Position numbers and translations under genes: made by a program. Below, piece after piece: positions 9,972 through 18,546 of a DNA stretch of 64,000 bases (position 1 is its first letter; every line of letters starts with the position of its first letter). The notes below the pieces were generated by a model. That model saw only the letters and a list, made by a program, of their open reading frames with translations, made no database searches and was not told where the DNA came from. This DNA is from Lachnospiraceae bacterium. Lineage in GTDB: Bacteria; Bacillota; Clostridia; Lachnospirales; Lachnospiraceae. The stretch is taken from contig JAAZZQ010000088.1 in the NCBI GenBank assembly GCA_014239155.1, positions 184,888 through 248,887 on the forward strand. The letters are read 5' to 3'.

Positions 9972-10904
9972 TTAAAACAATGCACTTTCGGGCTCAACTT
10001 TTCGCACAATCAGGTTAATCACCATAACAAAAATCAAGCCAAATACTGACTGATACAATCCCACCGCCGCACTAGACGCAAAGTTAAATGACCCTACTAG
10101 ACTACGATACACGTAAGTATCAATAATATCTGTCTGACCATAGAGCAACGAGTTTGTTCCAATGAGATTATAAAACAAGTCAAAGGAACCACGTAAAATT
10201 CCCCCTAGTCCAAACAAAACCAACAGAATAAAAGTTGGCTTAAGTAATGGCAACGTCACATAGCGAATTCGCTGGAAGCGACTTGCTCCGTCAATATAGC
10301 ATGCCTCATAAATCTCACTGCTAATACCAGTTATCGCCGCCATATAAACAATCATTCCATAACCAGTTGTCTTCCATATATAAAAGAACACAATAATGTA
10401 TTTCCATACCCCCGGTGTGGAGTAAAAAGAAATGCGCTCCATGCCTAAATTCACCAGCAACGAATTAATAAAACCGTTATCAAAATTAAAGAAATTATAG
10501 GCAAACACGCCAACTACTACGTAAGAAATGAAGTGTGGAAGCAAAATAACAGACTGGGAAATTTTTTTAAAAATTTTATTCATAATCTCCGAGAGCATAA
10601 TTGCTAGCACAATCTGAATCATATGACTCATCAATAGAAATACTCCATTGTAGAGAAGGGTATTTTTCGTAATTCTCATCAAATCCCCATTCCGAATTAA
10701 AAACTCAAAATTCTTGAATCCAACAAAATCACTCCCAAATATTCCCTTATTTGGATTATAGTTTACAAATGCCACATAGGCACCGGGCATGGTCACATAG
10801 CTGAACACAATGAAGTATGCGATTGCCGGAACCAGCATTAGAAACAATACCCAATTTTTTTTGACTTCCTTTATGAAGTCCTGAAATCCTTGTTTCACTT
10901 TCAA
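9972..10904 (-). CDS. Carbohydrate ABC transporter permease (LplB/YteP type)
   Basis: About 310 aa with six predicted transmembrane helices and the EAA loop EACYIDGASRFQRIRYVTLP. The sequence GGAGGG at 10916-10911 touches an ATG at 10910, which is too close; a TTG at 10904 is 6 nt away and is the more likely start. An in-frame upstream start at 10946 lacks a visible RBS. It is the first gene of the minus-strand operon, with the promoter at 11063-11091. Confidence 0.92.
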   Translation of the reverse strand: MKVKQGFQDFIKEVKKNWVLFLMLVPAIAYFIVFSYVTMPGAYVAFVNYNPNKGIFGSDFVGFKNFEFLIRNGDLMRITKNTLLYNGVFLLMSHMIQIVLAIMLSEIMNKIFKKISQSVILLPHFISYVVVGVFAYNFFNFDNGFINSLLVNLGMERISFYSTPGVWKYIIVFFYIWKTTGYGMIVYMAAITGISSEIYEACYIDGASRFQRIRYVTLPLLKPTFILLVLFGLGGILRGSFDLFYNLIGTNSLLYGQTDIIDTYVYRSLVGSFNFASSAAVGLYQSVFGLIFVMVINLIVRKVEPESALF

Positions 10905-11031
10905 TACCATCCCTCCATTTCTTACAAGCTGTCGAGAAATAGCCAATCCAAAATGTGTTGGTTATTTCTCGACAATTCTTTAATAGATTTTCTGACTGCA
11001 TTATTGTACGTTACTTATTTTCCGATTTTTC

Positions 11032-11046
11032 AGAAAACGTTTCCAT
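11032..11046. promoter_or_regulatory. Operator for the transporter operon (LacI/cre type)
   Basis: AGAAAACGTTTCCAT is a near-palindrome centred on ACGT, identical to the site at 11346. It begins roughly 10 nt downstream of the expected start of the minus-strand operon, suiting a roadblock repressor. It matches 13 of 14 positions of the cre consensus TGNAANCGNTNNCA, so CcpA and the local LacI protein are both candidates. Confidence 0.75.
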
Positions 11047-11062
11047 TTATTTCAACATATTT

Positions 11063-11091
11063 ATCATAAATCATTCTCTATAAAATGTCAA
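11063..11091 (-). promoter_or_regulatory. Sigma-A promoter of the transporter/GH3 operon
   Basis: On the minus strand TTGACA (11091-11086) and TATGAT (11068-11063) are separated by exactly 17 bp. The operator lies just downstream. The leader to the first permease start is about 150 nt with no other gene. Confidence 0.8.
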
Positions 11092-11273
11092 TCTATCACT
11101 TTTGCTATAAATTTCTTTATTTTTTTATTTAATTTTGCCAATGTATTTCTATTTTTTGTATAATAATTTTCCTTGTATTATACTATTTATCAAAACAAAT
11201 ATGTTGAGAAAATCCTAATTTTGTATGGAAGAACGTGAATTGTATACTATTAGAATTATTTTTCATGTTTATA

Positions 11274-11302
11274 TTGACATTTTATACAAATATATTTATA
11301 AT
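11274..11302 (+). promoter_or_regulatory. Sigma-A promoter of the GH94 phosphorylase gene
   Basis: Perfect -35 TTGACA (11274-11279) and -10 TATAAT (11297-11302) with 17-bp spacing. Transcription should start near 11309, upstream of the operator at 11346, so such a strong promoter would be held by a downstream repressor. Confidence 0.88.
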
Positions 11303-11345
11303 CAAACTACTAAGTTGTATTATATTTGTTTAATTTTCTTACATA

Positions 11346-11360
11346 AGAAAACGTTTCCAT
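11346..11360. promoter_or_regulatory. Operator for the GH94 gene (LacI/cre type)
   Basis: Identical AGAAAACGTTTCCAT to the site at 11032, placed about 40 nt after the predicted start and 33 nt before the RBS of the phosphorylase gene. The similarity continues for another ~10 bases on the right (TATTTCAACA versus TATTCAACA), arguing that one regulator reads both sites and ties transporter and phosphorylase expression together. Confidence 0.75.
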
Positions 11361-11409
11361 ATATTCAACAAAATATTTATAAAAAATGAATCAGAAAGGA
11401 TTTCGTTCT

Positions 11410-14400
11410 ATGAAAAAAATAAATCGTTTTCTTACAATACAACAATCAGAAAACCCGTCTGACAATTGTTATACCTTCCTGTCCACAGGAGATATCTTCA
11501 CTTTTACACAGGGTAATATCCTTATCAACCAGTTCCGCGGAAATGCAAAAGATGGTTCACTCAACAACATCTATTTGCGAATATACCATGAACAGGAGAG
11601 TCGTAGCTATCCCTTGCTCGGAATTCAGTCAGCCAGTGCGCTTTCCTATGCAGGAAATTGTATTCAATATAAAGGTTGTGTGGAAAATATCTCCTACACT
11701 GTAACCTTTCGCCCAATATCAAACTGTTGGTTTTGGGATATCACCCTTGCAGGATGCGACCAAATTGTCGATTTTATCTACGGTCAGGATATTAGCATCG
11801 CCCCGGAGAATAATGTCTACACAAATGAATTCTATGTATCTCAATACCTTGACCACAGTATTTTTTGTAGTGAAAACGGCTATGTAGTCTGCTCCCGACA
11901 AAATATGCCCACCCAAGGACAATTCCCTTATTTGCAACAAGGTGCTATTGGAACAAAGATCACACACTACTCCACTGATGGTATGCAATTTTTTGGGCTT
12001 ATCAGCAAAGAAACGGGGATTCCATCTGCGCTCTCCGGAAATCTTGCAGATTTAAATCTCCAGTATGAATTTGCCTATACTGCGCTTCAAACGGAAAAAT
12101 TTTGTGTCAATGGAACAAAAAAACTTTCCTTTTACGGCTGTTTTAAAGCTAATCACCCCGATGCAATTACACAAATCGAATATCAAGAAGACATTATAAC
12201 TGCGTACTACACACCACTCCAAAATAAAATGCCTCTCCAACAAGTTGCACCTACCACTGTCAAAGATATATTTGATTGCCCCATTTCCTCAGATCCTTTT
12301 TCACCCGAGGAAATTGATGTGCTATTTCCAGACCGAAAGCTGGAAGAACAAAAAAACGGAATCTTACTCTCCTTTTTTACGAATGACCACGCCCATGTTG
12401 TCACAAAAGAAAAGGAATTATTAATGGAACGCCCACATGGAACAATCATTATCACACCGCCAAAACAAAACACCCTAAACAGCGCACTAATATCTTCGAC
12501 TCAGTATATGTATGGCATTTTTAACAGCCATGTAGTAATTGGAAACACAGACCTCCACAAGCTCCTATCCACTCCGCGTGGTTCGTTAAATCTTCTAAAA
12601 AACAGTGGGCAACGATTGTACATCCGCCAAGGCAATTCCTATCACCTGTTAACTCTCCCAGGGCTATTTGAGATGGGTATCAATTATTCCCGTTGGTATT
12701 ATAAATTGGAAAATGATATCCTATGTATAACCGCCTACACTGCTGCACAGTTTCCTGACTTGGTATTAGAAGTACAGAGCCAAAATAAAATTTGCTATGA
12801 TTTTATTTTGACCAACCAGCTTGTTATGGGAAATAACGAGTACACCAAAGATGTTATTTGTACATCAAGCAACCAAGGTCTACATTTTACGCTTGACAGT
12901 ACCGTTTACCCTAACTTACACTATGATTTGACATTGCCCGAATGTAGCTTTACCGCCAGCGACGACCGTATCTTTTTTGTAGATGGCGCACCCTTTGACG
13001 AAACGTTTCTAACGCTTTCTATCCACGACAAATCTTCATTCTGCACAGTGATTCGCGGATATCTCGATGCGGATGAAGAGCCTCGCTCTGCAATGTATTC
13101 CTTTGCGCAAGAAAAACGTACATGCCTTGACTATTACAGCGGGCTGATAAACCATTTTCGTCTGACTCCCGCTTCCAAATGGAATCAAGTCGATATTCTA
13201 AACGAGAGCATCTGGTGGTACACACATAATGCTATGATTCATTTCTCTATGCCCCACGGTCTAGAACAACCAGGTGGCGCTGCATGGGGAACGCGTGATA
13301 TCTGCCAAGGACCAATTGAATTATTTCTGACAACACAACATTATGATTTGGTGCGTGCAATTCTCCTAAATATTTTCTCCCACCAAAATGAAGAGACAAG
13401 AGAATGGCCACAGTGGTTTATGTTTGACCGGTATTCCATCAATTCCGGAGAATGTCATGGCGATGTGATTTTCTGGCCCCTAAAATGTGTGGCTGATTAC
13501 TTGGCGGCCTCCGGTGACGTGTCACTTCTGGAAGTACAAATTCCATATGACGATAGTACAAAAACTTCCTCCCTCCTGTCACATATTGACCTTGCTCTCT
13601 CCAACATCAAAGAAACCAGAATGATTGGAGAAACCGGATTAATTACCTATGCAGGAGGTGACTGGGATGATACGTTGCAGCCAGCAAAGGAAGATTTGAA
13701 ACAGCGGCTTGTCAGTGCATGGACTGTAGCACTCGCCTATCAAACTTTCTGTGCATTGAGCCAAAGTTTACACGCCGCTATTGAAAAACTAACGGACAAA
13801 TGCATCAAGCAGCTTGCATCTGACCTCTCCGACCAACTTGACACATTGGCTGCGGCGACAAAAAATGCCTTTGAGACAATTTTAATTAAGGATAATGTAA
13901 TCGCAGGCTTTTTGGACTGCAAAGACACCTACTCTTATATGTTGCACCCTTGTGATACTGTAACTGGCATCCACTACCGACTGCTACCAATGACTCGAAG
14001 CATTATTGCTGAACTTGTCAGTCCAAAACAAGCAACATATAATGCAAATCTAATTAAACGGGAACTCAAATGCCCAGATGGGGTTCGTTTAATGGATAGA
14101 CCTGCAAACTATAATGGCGGTGTCAGTCATCTATTTCGTCGTGCAGAGCAAGCTTCCAATGTTGGGCGGGAAATCAGTTTACAATACACTCATGCACACA
14201 TCCGCTATATTGAGGCAATGACCAAACTAGGAGATGCCCGCGAAGCGTGGGACAATCTGTTTTGTATCAACCCAATTTTAATTCAAGACAGTGTACCAAA
14301 CGCATGTATCCGTCAAAGCAATCTATACTTTAGTAGCTCTGATGGCGCCTATCCCGACCGCTACTGCTACGCTAAGGACTTCGCTCTATTAAAGTGTGGA

Positions 14401-14757
14401 AAAATTGGTGTAAAAGGAGGATGGAGATTGTATTCTAGCGGTCCAGGCATCTATATTCGGCAAATCATCCAAAACATTCTGGGAATCCGGCTGATGCAAA
14501 ATAGTTTGGTGATAGACCCCGTACTCCCACCAGAGGCAAATGGGCTTAAACTTTCCTATGACTGTTTTGGACGCGCTATCACATTCCATTTCCATATTGG
14601 TGTTGAGAACACGCCTAGGCAGCACGTATGCATTATGGACAATAATGTTGAACTTGCTACAAAAATCACACACAATCCATACCGTTCTGGTGGGGCAGTG
14701 CTTTCTCAAGAAACACTAGAACAATGTAGTGGAATACTTGACATTTATATCAGTTAA
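11410..14757 (+). CDS. GH94-type phosphorylase, probably 1,2-beta-oligoglucan phosphorylase
   Basis: 1115 aa from the ATG at 11410, chosen because AGAAAGGA lies 9 nt upstream; an ATG at 11386 has no RBS. The C-terminal two-thirds is an (alpha/alpha)6 barrel with GH94 hallmarks: GAAWGTRDICQG (about residue 625) and GGDWDD, equivalent to the family's G-D-W-N-D catalytic acid motif. The long N-terminal beta-sandwich region makes it ~300 aa larger than cellobiose phosphorylase but close to Listeria innocua sophorooligosaccharide phosphorylase (about 1.1 kaa), whose locus also has GH3 and ABC genes. Expected reaction: phosphate-dependent release of glucose-1-phosphate from beta-glucan ends in the cytoplasm. 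The family call is good; the linkage is inferred from size and context. Confidence 0.82.
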   Translation: MKKINRFLTIQQSENPSDNCYTFLSTGDIFTFTQGNILINQFRGNAKDGSLNNIYLRIYHEQESRSYPLLGIQSASALSYAGNCIQYKGCVENISYTVTFRPISNCWFWDITLAGCDQIVDFIYGQDISIAPENNVYTNEFYVSQYLDHSIFCSENGYVVCSRQNMPTQGQFPYLQQGAIGTKITHYSTDGMQFFGLISKETGIPSALSGNLADLNLQYEFAYTALQTEKFCVNGTKKLSFYGCFKANHPDAITQIEYQEDIITAYYTPLQNKMPLQQVAPTTVKDIFDCPISSDPFSPEEIDVLFPDRKLEEQKNGILLSFFTNDHAHVVTKEKELLMERPHGTIIITPPKQNTLNSALISSTQYMYGIFNSHVVIGNTDLHKLLSTPRGSLNLLKNSGQRLYIRQGNSYHLLTLPGLFEMGINYSRWYYKLENDILCITAYTAAQFPDLVLEVQSQNKICYDFILTNQLVMGNNEYTKDVICTSSNQGLHFTLDSTVYPNLHYDLTLPECSFTASDDRIFFVDGAPFDETFLTLSIHDKSSFCTVIRGYLDADEEPRSAMYSFAQEKRTCLDYYSGLINHFRLTPASKWNQVDILNESIWWYTHNAMIHFSMPHGLEQPGGAAWGTRDICQGPIELFLTTQHYDLVRAILLNIFSHQNEETREWPQWFMFDRYSINSGECHGDVIFWPLKCVADYLAASGDVSLLEVQIPYDDSTKTSSLLSHIDLALSNIKETRMIGETGLITYAGGDWDDTLQPAKEDLKQRLVSAWTVALAYQTFCALSQSLHAAIEKLTDKCIKQLASDLSDQLDTLAAATKNAFETILIKDNVIAGFLDCKDTYSYMLHPCDTVTGIHYRLLPMTRSIIAELVSPKQATYNANLIKRELKCPDGVRLMDRPANYNGGVSHLFRRAEQASNVGREISLQYTHAHIRYIEAMTKLGDAREAWDNLFCINPILIQDSVPNACIRQSNLYFSSSDGAYPDRYCYAKDFALLKCGKIGVKGGWRLYSSGPGIYIRQIIQNILGIRLMQNSLVIDPVLPPEANGLKLSYDCFGRAITFHFHIGVENTPRQHVCIMDNNVELATKITHNPYRSGGAVLSQETLEQCSGILDIYIS

Positions 14758-14840
14758 AAAATTGTAGTAAATCCATGATGGAGAGGTACAAAATCACTTT
14801 TTTAGATAATATTAATAGTATTTTAGCCTTTTGCAGTAAG

Positions 14841-15205
14841 AAGTCCCCACTTCTAAATCGGGGCTGAATTGTATCCAATAATGTTGATAAATTCCAAAAT
14901 ATATAATATAATACAATCAGTCGAACCAAAGAGAAGAATGATATAAAAATAGAATTACGTGATAATAGAGATTTGATATTTTTACTGTATTATCCTTTAG
15001 TGCTTGTCGTAAAATATCACCGAAAAGTATTTGATGATAATCTATCAAATTATGAAAAAAATTTTTGAATACATAGTACCAAAATATAATATAACCTTGC
15101 GGGAATGGAATTATGATAACAAAAAATTTACACTATGACAACCACTACTTTGACTACCTTAACCCACCGTCTAAGGCCAGTGAGATTGCAGTAGCCCTAT
15201 TTTCA
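14841..15205 (+). mobile_element. Decayed IS200/IS605-family element
   Basis: A left-end-like hairpin (CCCC at 14845-14848 pairing with GGGG at 14860-14863) is followed by a broken Y1 transposase frame on the plus strand. The element fills most of the 14758-15227 gap between the phosphorylase and the MBL gene. Exact ends cannot be set. Confidence 0.6.
14949..15138 (+). pseudogene. tnpA remnant (IS200-like Y1 transposase)
   Basis: Frame 1 reads IELRDNRDL...YYPLVLVVKYHRKVFDD, the conserved N-terminus of IS200-type transposases, and stops at TGA after NYEKNF. A shifted frame continues with IFEYIVPKYNITLREWNYD and stops at 15138. The HUH motif and catalytic Tyr region are missing. At least one frameshift and a 3' truncation make it nonfunctional. 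Confidence 0.75.
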
Positions 15206-15227
15206 AATCAGAAAAGGAGTGTTGCTT

Positions 15228-16061
15228 ATGAAATTATTGTATCTAGGAACTGCAGCGGCAGAAGGATGGCCAGCCCCTTTTTGTCACTGTGACAACTGTA
15301 AGGCTGCACGCGTCAAAAAAGGAAAAAATATTCGCAGTCGTCCACAGGTACTTATCAATGATGACTTATTGATGGATTACGGTCCCGACACATTTAGTCA
15401 TTCCTTACAATATAATTTGAATCTGGACCTAGTCAAAACTGTTTTATTGACACACTCACACTCTGACCACTTTTATCCGCTAGACCTAATTCTGCGTGCA
15501 GCTCCGTATGCATATGGACAGGATATCGAGGCAATGCATCTATTTGGAAATGAAAAGTGTCATCAGATGTACGAGGAACTTTTGGTTCATTCTGAAGCAC
15601 CAGAACATCTATCAGATTTTGTAACATTTTCTAAAGTACATGCTTTCTCACCGTTTACTTCTGGAAAATACAAGATTCTTCCCCTGAAAGCAGTACACGA
15701 TTCCAGAGAAAACTGTCTGCTCTACGCAGTGACAGACGACTGTGGCAAAACTATTTTTTATGGAAATGATACAGGTGCGCTCTGTCCCGAGACATGGGAG
15801 GCTATCCGCCAACTACACTTTAATTTGGTAAGTCTTGATTGCACAATGGGTACAGGGGCAACCTACATAGGTCACTTAAACTTAGACGCATGCTTTGCAA
15901 TCCGGCAGCAAATGCTCCAAGTTGGATGTGCAGATAACAATACTACCTTTGTTATTACACATTTCTCCCACGGGTGTTGTCCTCTATATGACGAACTTTC
16001 TATATTGGCATCCGCTGAAGGATTTGTGACTGCGTATGATGGTTTATGTATAACAATCTAA
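15228..16061 (+). CDS. MBL-fold metallohydrolase (PhnP/COG1235-like)
   Basis: 277 aa from the ATG at 15228; AGGAG at 15215-15219 sets the start (a GTG at 15219 overlaps the RBS). The metal-binding signature LLTHSHSDHFYPLDL (HxHxDH) lies near residue 76 and further His/Asp ligands follow (FYGNDTG, IGHLN, THFSHGC). An N-terminal CHCDNC cluster recalls the PhnP/MBL group acting on phosphoesters. It is cytosolic. It lies 470 bp downstream of the GH94 gene with IS debris between, so co-regulation is uncertain. Possible role: cyclic phosphodiesterase or related phosphoesterase. Confidence 0.85.
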   Translation: MKLLYLGTAAAEGWPAPFCHCDNCKAARVKKGKNIRSRPQVLINDDLLMDYGPDTFSHSLQYNLNLDLVKTVLLTHSHSDHFYPLDLILRAAPYAYGQDIEAMHLFGNEKCHQMYEELLVHSEAPEHLSDFVTFSKVHAFSPFTSGKYKILPLKAVHDSRENCLLYAVTDDCGKTIFYGNDTGALCPETWEAIRQLHFNLVSLDCTMGTGATYIGHLNLDACFAIRQQMLQVGCADNNTTFVITHFSHGCCPLYDELSILASAEGFVTAYDGLCITI

Positions 16062-16100
16062 ACAGTGGAGGAATGTCTTGAAAGACATTCCTCCACTGTT
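16061..16100 (+). terminator. Strong intrinsic terminator after the MBL gene
   Basis: AACAGTGGAGGAATGTCTT pairs with the following AAGACATTCCTCCACTGTT, a long perfect stem that begins at the last base of the stop codon. The T-tract after it is short, but the stem is very stable. Confidence 0.85.
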
Positions 16101-16232
16101 TCATTCATATAACCCGTCTTTCTGCGAAAGACACCAATGCGTCATGAAACAGGTACATTGGCTTTTCGCTATCTAATTTATTATCCTTCTGATATAATTT
16201 CTTTATAAGACTGACACACTACAGAACACGTG

Positions 16233-16373
16233 GAGGTGAGTGGCGGGGCTGTATAGCGGCGACCTCGTATTTATATATGTTGTCGGTCATCCGTTAAGGC
16301 ATCAATGAATGGCGCATAACTGTAGCCCGTAAACTTATCTCTTCCGAAGTCGACTCGATCTCGCCGGATGACC
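16233..16373 (+). ncRNA. Candidate IS110 bridge RNA region
   Basis: Upstream of the transposase two consecutive fold-backs can be read. GAGGT (16233-16237) pairs with ACCTC (16262-16266). A 9-bp stem GGTCATCCG (16285-16293) pairs with CGGATGACC (16365-16373), closing a ~70-nt internal region. IS110-group elements carry a bridge RNA in the left non-coding end with two loops that pair with target and donor DNA. The position and two-loop form fit, but the guide segments were not matched to the element's ends. Confidence 0.5.
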
Positions 16374-16416
16374 AGTCACTGTCAGTTTTATAACTATAAT
16401 TTCAGGAGGTAATTAC

Positions 16417-17676
16417 TTGTCTTTCAAAATCTTAAAATTCAATTGCTGTGGACTTGATGTCCACAAAACCTGGATCTATGCCTGTATCGGTATCACTGAT
16501 TCCAACAATCGTACAGAGTATAAGCAGACCCGCTTTTCTTCTTTTGCAAAAGGATTGAATGAACTGTGTGACTGGCTTGCTAAATACAACTGCAAAGATG
16601 TCTGTATGGAATCTACCGGTAAGTACTGGATTCCAGTATTCAATATCCTAGAGCAACACCAAATATGGGTTACTCTGTCTCATCCCAAATACACAAAGCC
16701 AATGAAGGGAAATAAAACTGACCGCAAGGACGCCAAATGGATCTGCGACCTATATATGTGCGGCATGGTTAAGCCTTCCTTTATCCCACCGGCTGACATC
16801 AGAGAACTTAGAGATTTGGTAAGATACCGATATAAACTCACCTGTATGATTACCGGTAAAAAAAATCGTGCCCAGAATTGTCTTACCGTATCAAATTTAA
16901 AGTTAGATGATGTCTTTTCTGATGTATTTGGTAAATCGTCCCGTTCTATTACAGAACAAATTTTGCAGCACCCCGGAGAAATGTTTGATGTGACACCTTT
17001 TGTTGATGGCAGATGTAAAACTCCTATCGAAGAAATACAGGCTGCTATTGATGGCGTCATCTCGAAAGAACAAGCTGTTAAACTCAGACAGTGCCTTGAC
17101 CACATCGATGAACTCAAAAAGCACATTTCACAAATAGAACAGGAAATCCTTCGTCTCAGTGATAAATACGAGGCTGCTTTAAATCTAATAAGGACTGTTC
17201 CCGGATTCGATAAGAATCCAATGACTGCTATTCAAGTGCTTTCAGAGATTGGTGGTGATATGTCTGTCTTCCCCACAGCAAAACACCTCGTCTCCTGGGC
17301 AGGATGCTGTCCCCGTAATGATAAAAGCGACCGCAAAATCAAATCCACTAGGATTTCCCGTGCTGGTTCTTATTTTAAACCAGTTTTGGTGCAAGTTGCA
17401 AATGCTTTAATCAGATCCAAGAAACATCCTGAATTTACAGACCGTTACCGACGTATCAAAGTACGCCGTGGTCACAAGAAAGCCATCATTGCTATCTGCC
17501 GTATGATCCTGACCGCTATCTGGCACATACTCTCAGATTTAAAACCATATACACCAGAAGGTTTTCTTGAATACCGTCCTGTGAATAAAGAAAAAGTATT
17601 AACTACTTCACAGGCACTTAATCTTCTTAAGCAAAGAGGATATCTCATTAAGAATGATCCGTTGCCAACTTCCTGA
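16417..17676 (+). CDS. IS110-family transposase
   Basis: 419 aa from a TTG with AGGAGG 7 nt upstream. The N-terminal RuvC-like DEDD domain shows GLDVHKTW (first Asp), CMESTGKYW (Glu) and KTDRKDAKW (Asp pair). The C-terminal Tnp_20-type domain has LIRTVPGFD, the helix-hairpin region SWAGCCPRND and SRAGSYFKPVLVQ with the conserved Ser. Full length for the family and without interruptions, so potentially active; it would use a bridge RNA for site choice. Confidence 0.95.
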   Translation: MSFKILKFNCCGLDVHKTWIYACIGITDSNNRTEYKQTRFSSFAKGLNELCDWLAKYNCKDVCMESTGKYWIPVFNILEQHQIWVTLSHPKYTKPMKGNKTDRKDAKWICDLYMCGMVKPSFIPPADIRELRDLVRYRYKLTCMITGKKNRAQNCLTVSNLKLDDVFSDVFGKSSRSITEQILQHPGEMFDVTPFVDGRCKTPIEEIQAAIDGVISKEQAVKLRQCLDHIDELKKHISQIEQEILRLSDKYEAALNLIRTVPGFDKNPMTAIQVLSEIGGDMSVFPTAKHLVSWAGCCPRNDKSDRKIKSTRISRAGSYFKPVLVQVANALIRSKKHPEFTDRYRRIKVRRGHKKAIIAICRMILTAIWHILSDLKPYTPEGFLEYRPVNKEKVLTTSQALNLLKQRGYLIKNDPLPTS

Positions 17677-18015
17677 TTAAGTGTTGCGTTTATATTCAAT
17701 TTCTCGGCCACCGAAAGATGGCTTATTTGTGATACTCAAATTTATTCTCTATCCGCTACTTCTTTGTTTCAAACTTATCCTATAAATTTCCTGTCTCAGT
17801 ATGGCAACTTTTATGCCATATTATGTCTTCATACATAATAATAGCCGTATAAATTATCTATTCTGTATTGGTAAAACTATCAAATTGACATCTTTTACAT
17901 CTCTTGCTAGAATGTAGCTGTGTAAATTACACATTGTCTAAAGACAAGAAATTTCCTGCTTGTGCGATTTCGCAACCAAATTTATTACCTATATCAAACT
18001 CTGACCAATGCAGCA

Positions 18016-18171
18016 CTAGCACAGTATTGCGCAAATAACAGTGAATGCAGCACCTGCTCTTTGCATTAGTACCGCGTTGTCGTCAGTCAGCAATGCCACC
18101 ACATTGCCTCCTTACTCCGCCTTATTCTGGCACAAATATCAGGCACTGTTATTTATGCAACGCTGTACTAG
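18016..18171. repeat. 156-bp element with 28-bp imperfect terminal inverted repeats
   Basis: The left arm 18016-18043 starts CTAGCACAGTATTGCG and the right arm 18144-18171 is its complement at about 24 of 28 positions, both ending CTAG. An inner hairpin (AATGCA...TGCATT) lies near 18044-18067. No ORF is inside. It has the look of a small MITE or a large RNA fold. The rest of 17712-18360 holds nothing else I can name. Confidence 0.55.
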
Positions 18172-18362
18172 AACACGCAATCTAAATATTGTATTTTGAA
18201 ACCAAAAAATAATTATATAAAATATAGGAATTTATTCAGTATTTCTTTATTACAAGAATTTTTTTCTATCAAGATTTAACAGGACATTTTTCAACTTGTT
18301 CACTATAGACCCAACTATAATGAACTACTCATTAAGTGATATATTTTCACCCATTAAGGAAC

Positions 18363-18513
18363 TTAACTTGACCCACATTTGTAAATTTGCGCAAGTATAG
18401 TTATAAAAAGAAACTTTAATAATTTTATTTCTTCTATAATGAATGTAAGCGGAAATGTAATTACAAAGTTTGCTTAATTTTGTGCAACATTACCTGTTTT
18501 TGATTTATGGGTC
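18363..18513. repeat. MITE-like element, copy A
   Basis: About 150 bp bounded by TTGACCCACA on the left and a degenerate TATGGGTC on the right. Its interior is clearly homologous to the element at 34764-34952: both read CATTTGTAAATTTGC near the left end and GCTTAATTTTGTGCAA near the right. It lies just upstream of the large surface-protein gene, within its leader or promoter region. No coding capacity. Confidence 0.7.
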
Positions 18514-18546
18514 TATTAAATTATTATTTACAATAGGAGACTTAAA

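Larger units (their letters stand above)
16200..17720 (+). mobile_element. IS110-family insertion sequence (ends not resolved)
   Basis: An intact DEDD transposase preceded by a structured, comparatively GC-rich untranslated region of about 200 bp, unlike the AT-rich surroundings. IS110 elements lack obvious terminal inverted repeats, so the ends given are approximate. It lies between the MBL gene's terminator and a repeat-rich intergenic stretch. Confidence 0.65.

Noticed and set aside
16417..17676. CRISPR-type or TnpB guide system at the IS
   Set aside because: The protein is a DEDD IS110 transposase, not TnpB or IscB; no RuvC-III/HNH motifs.
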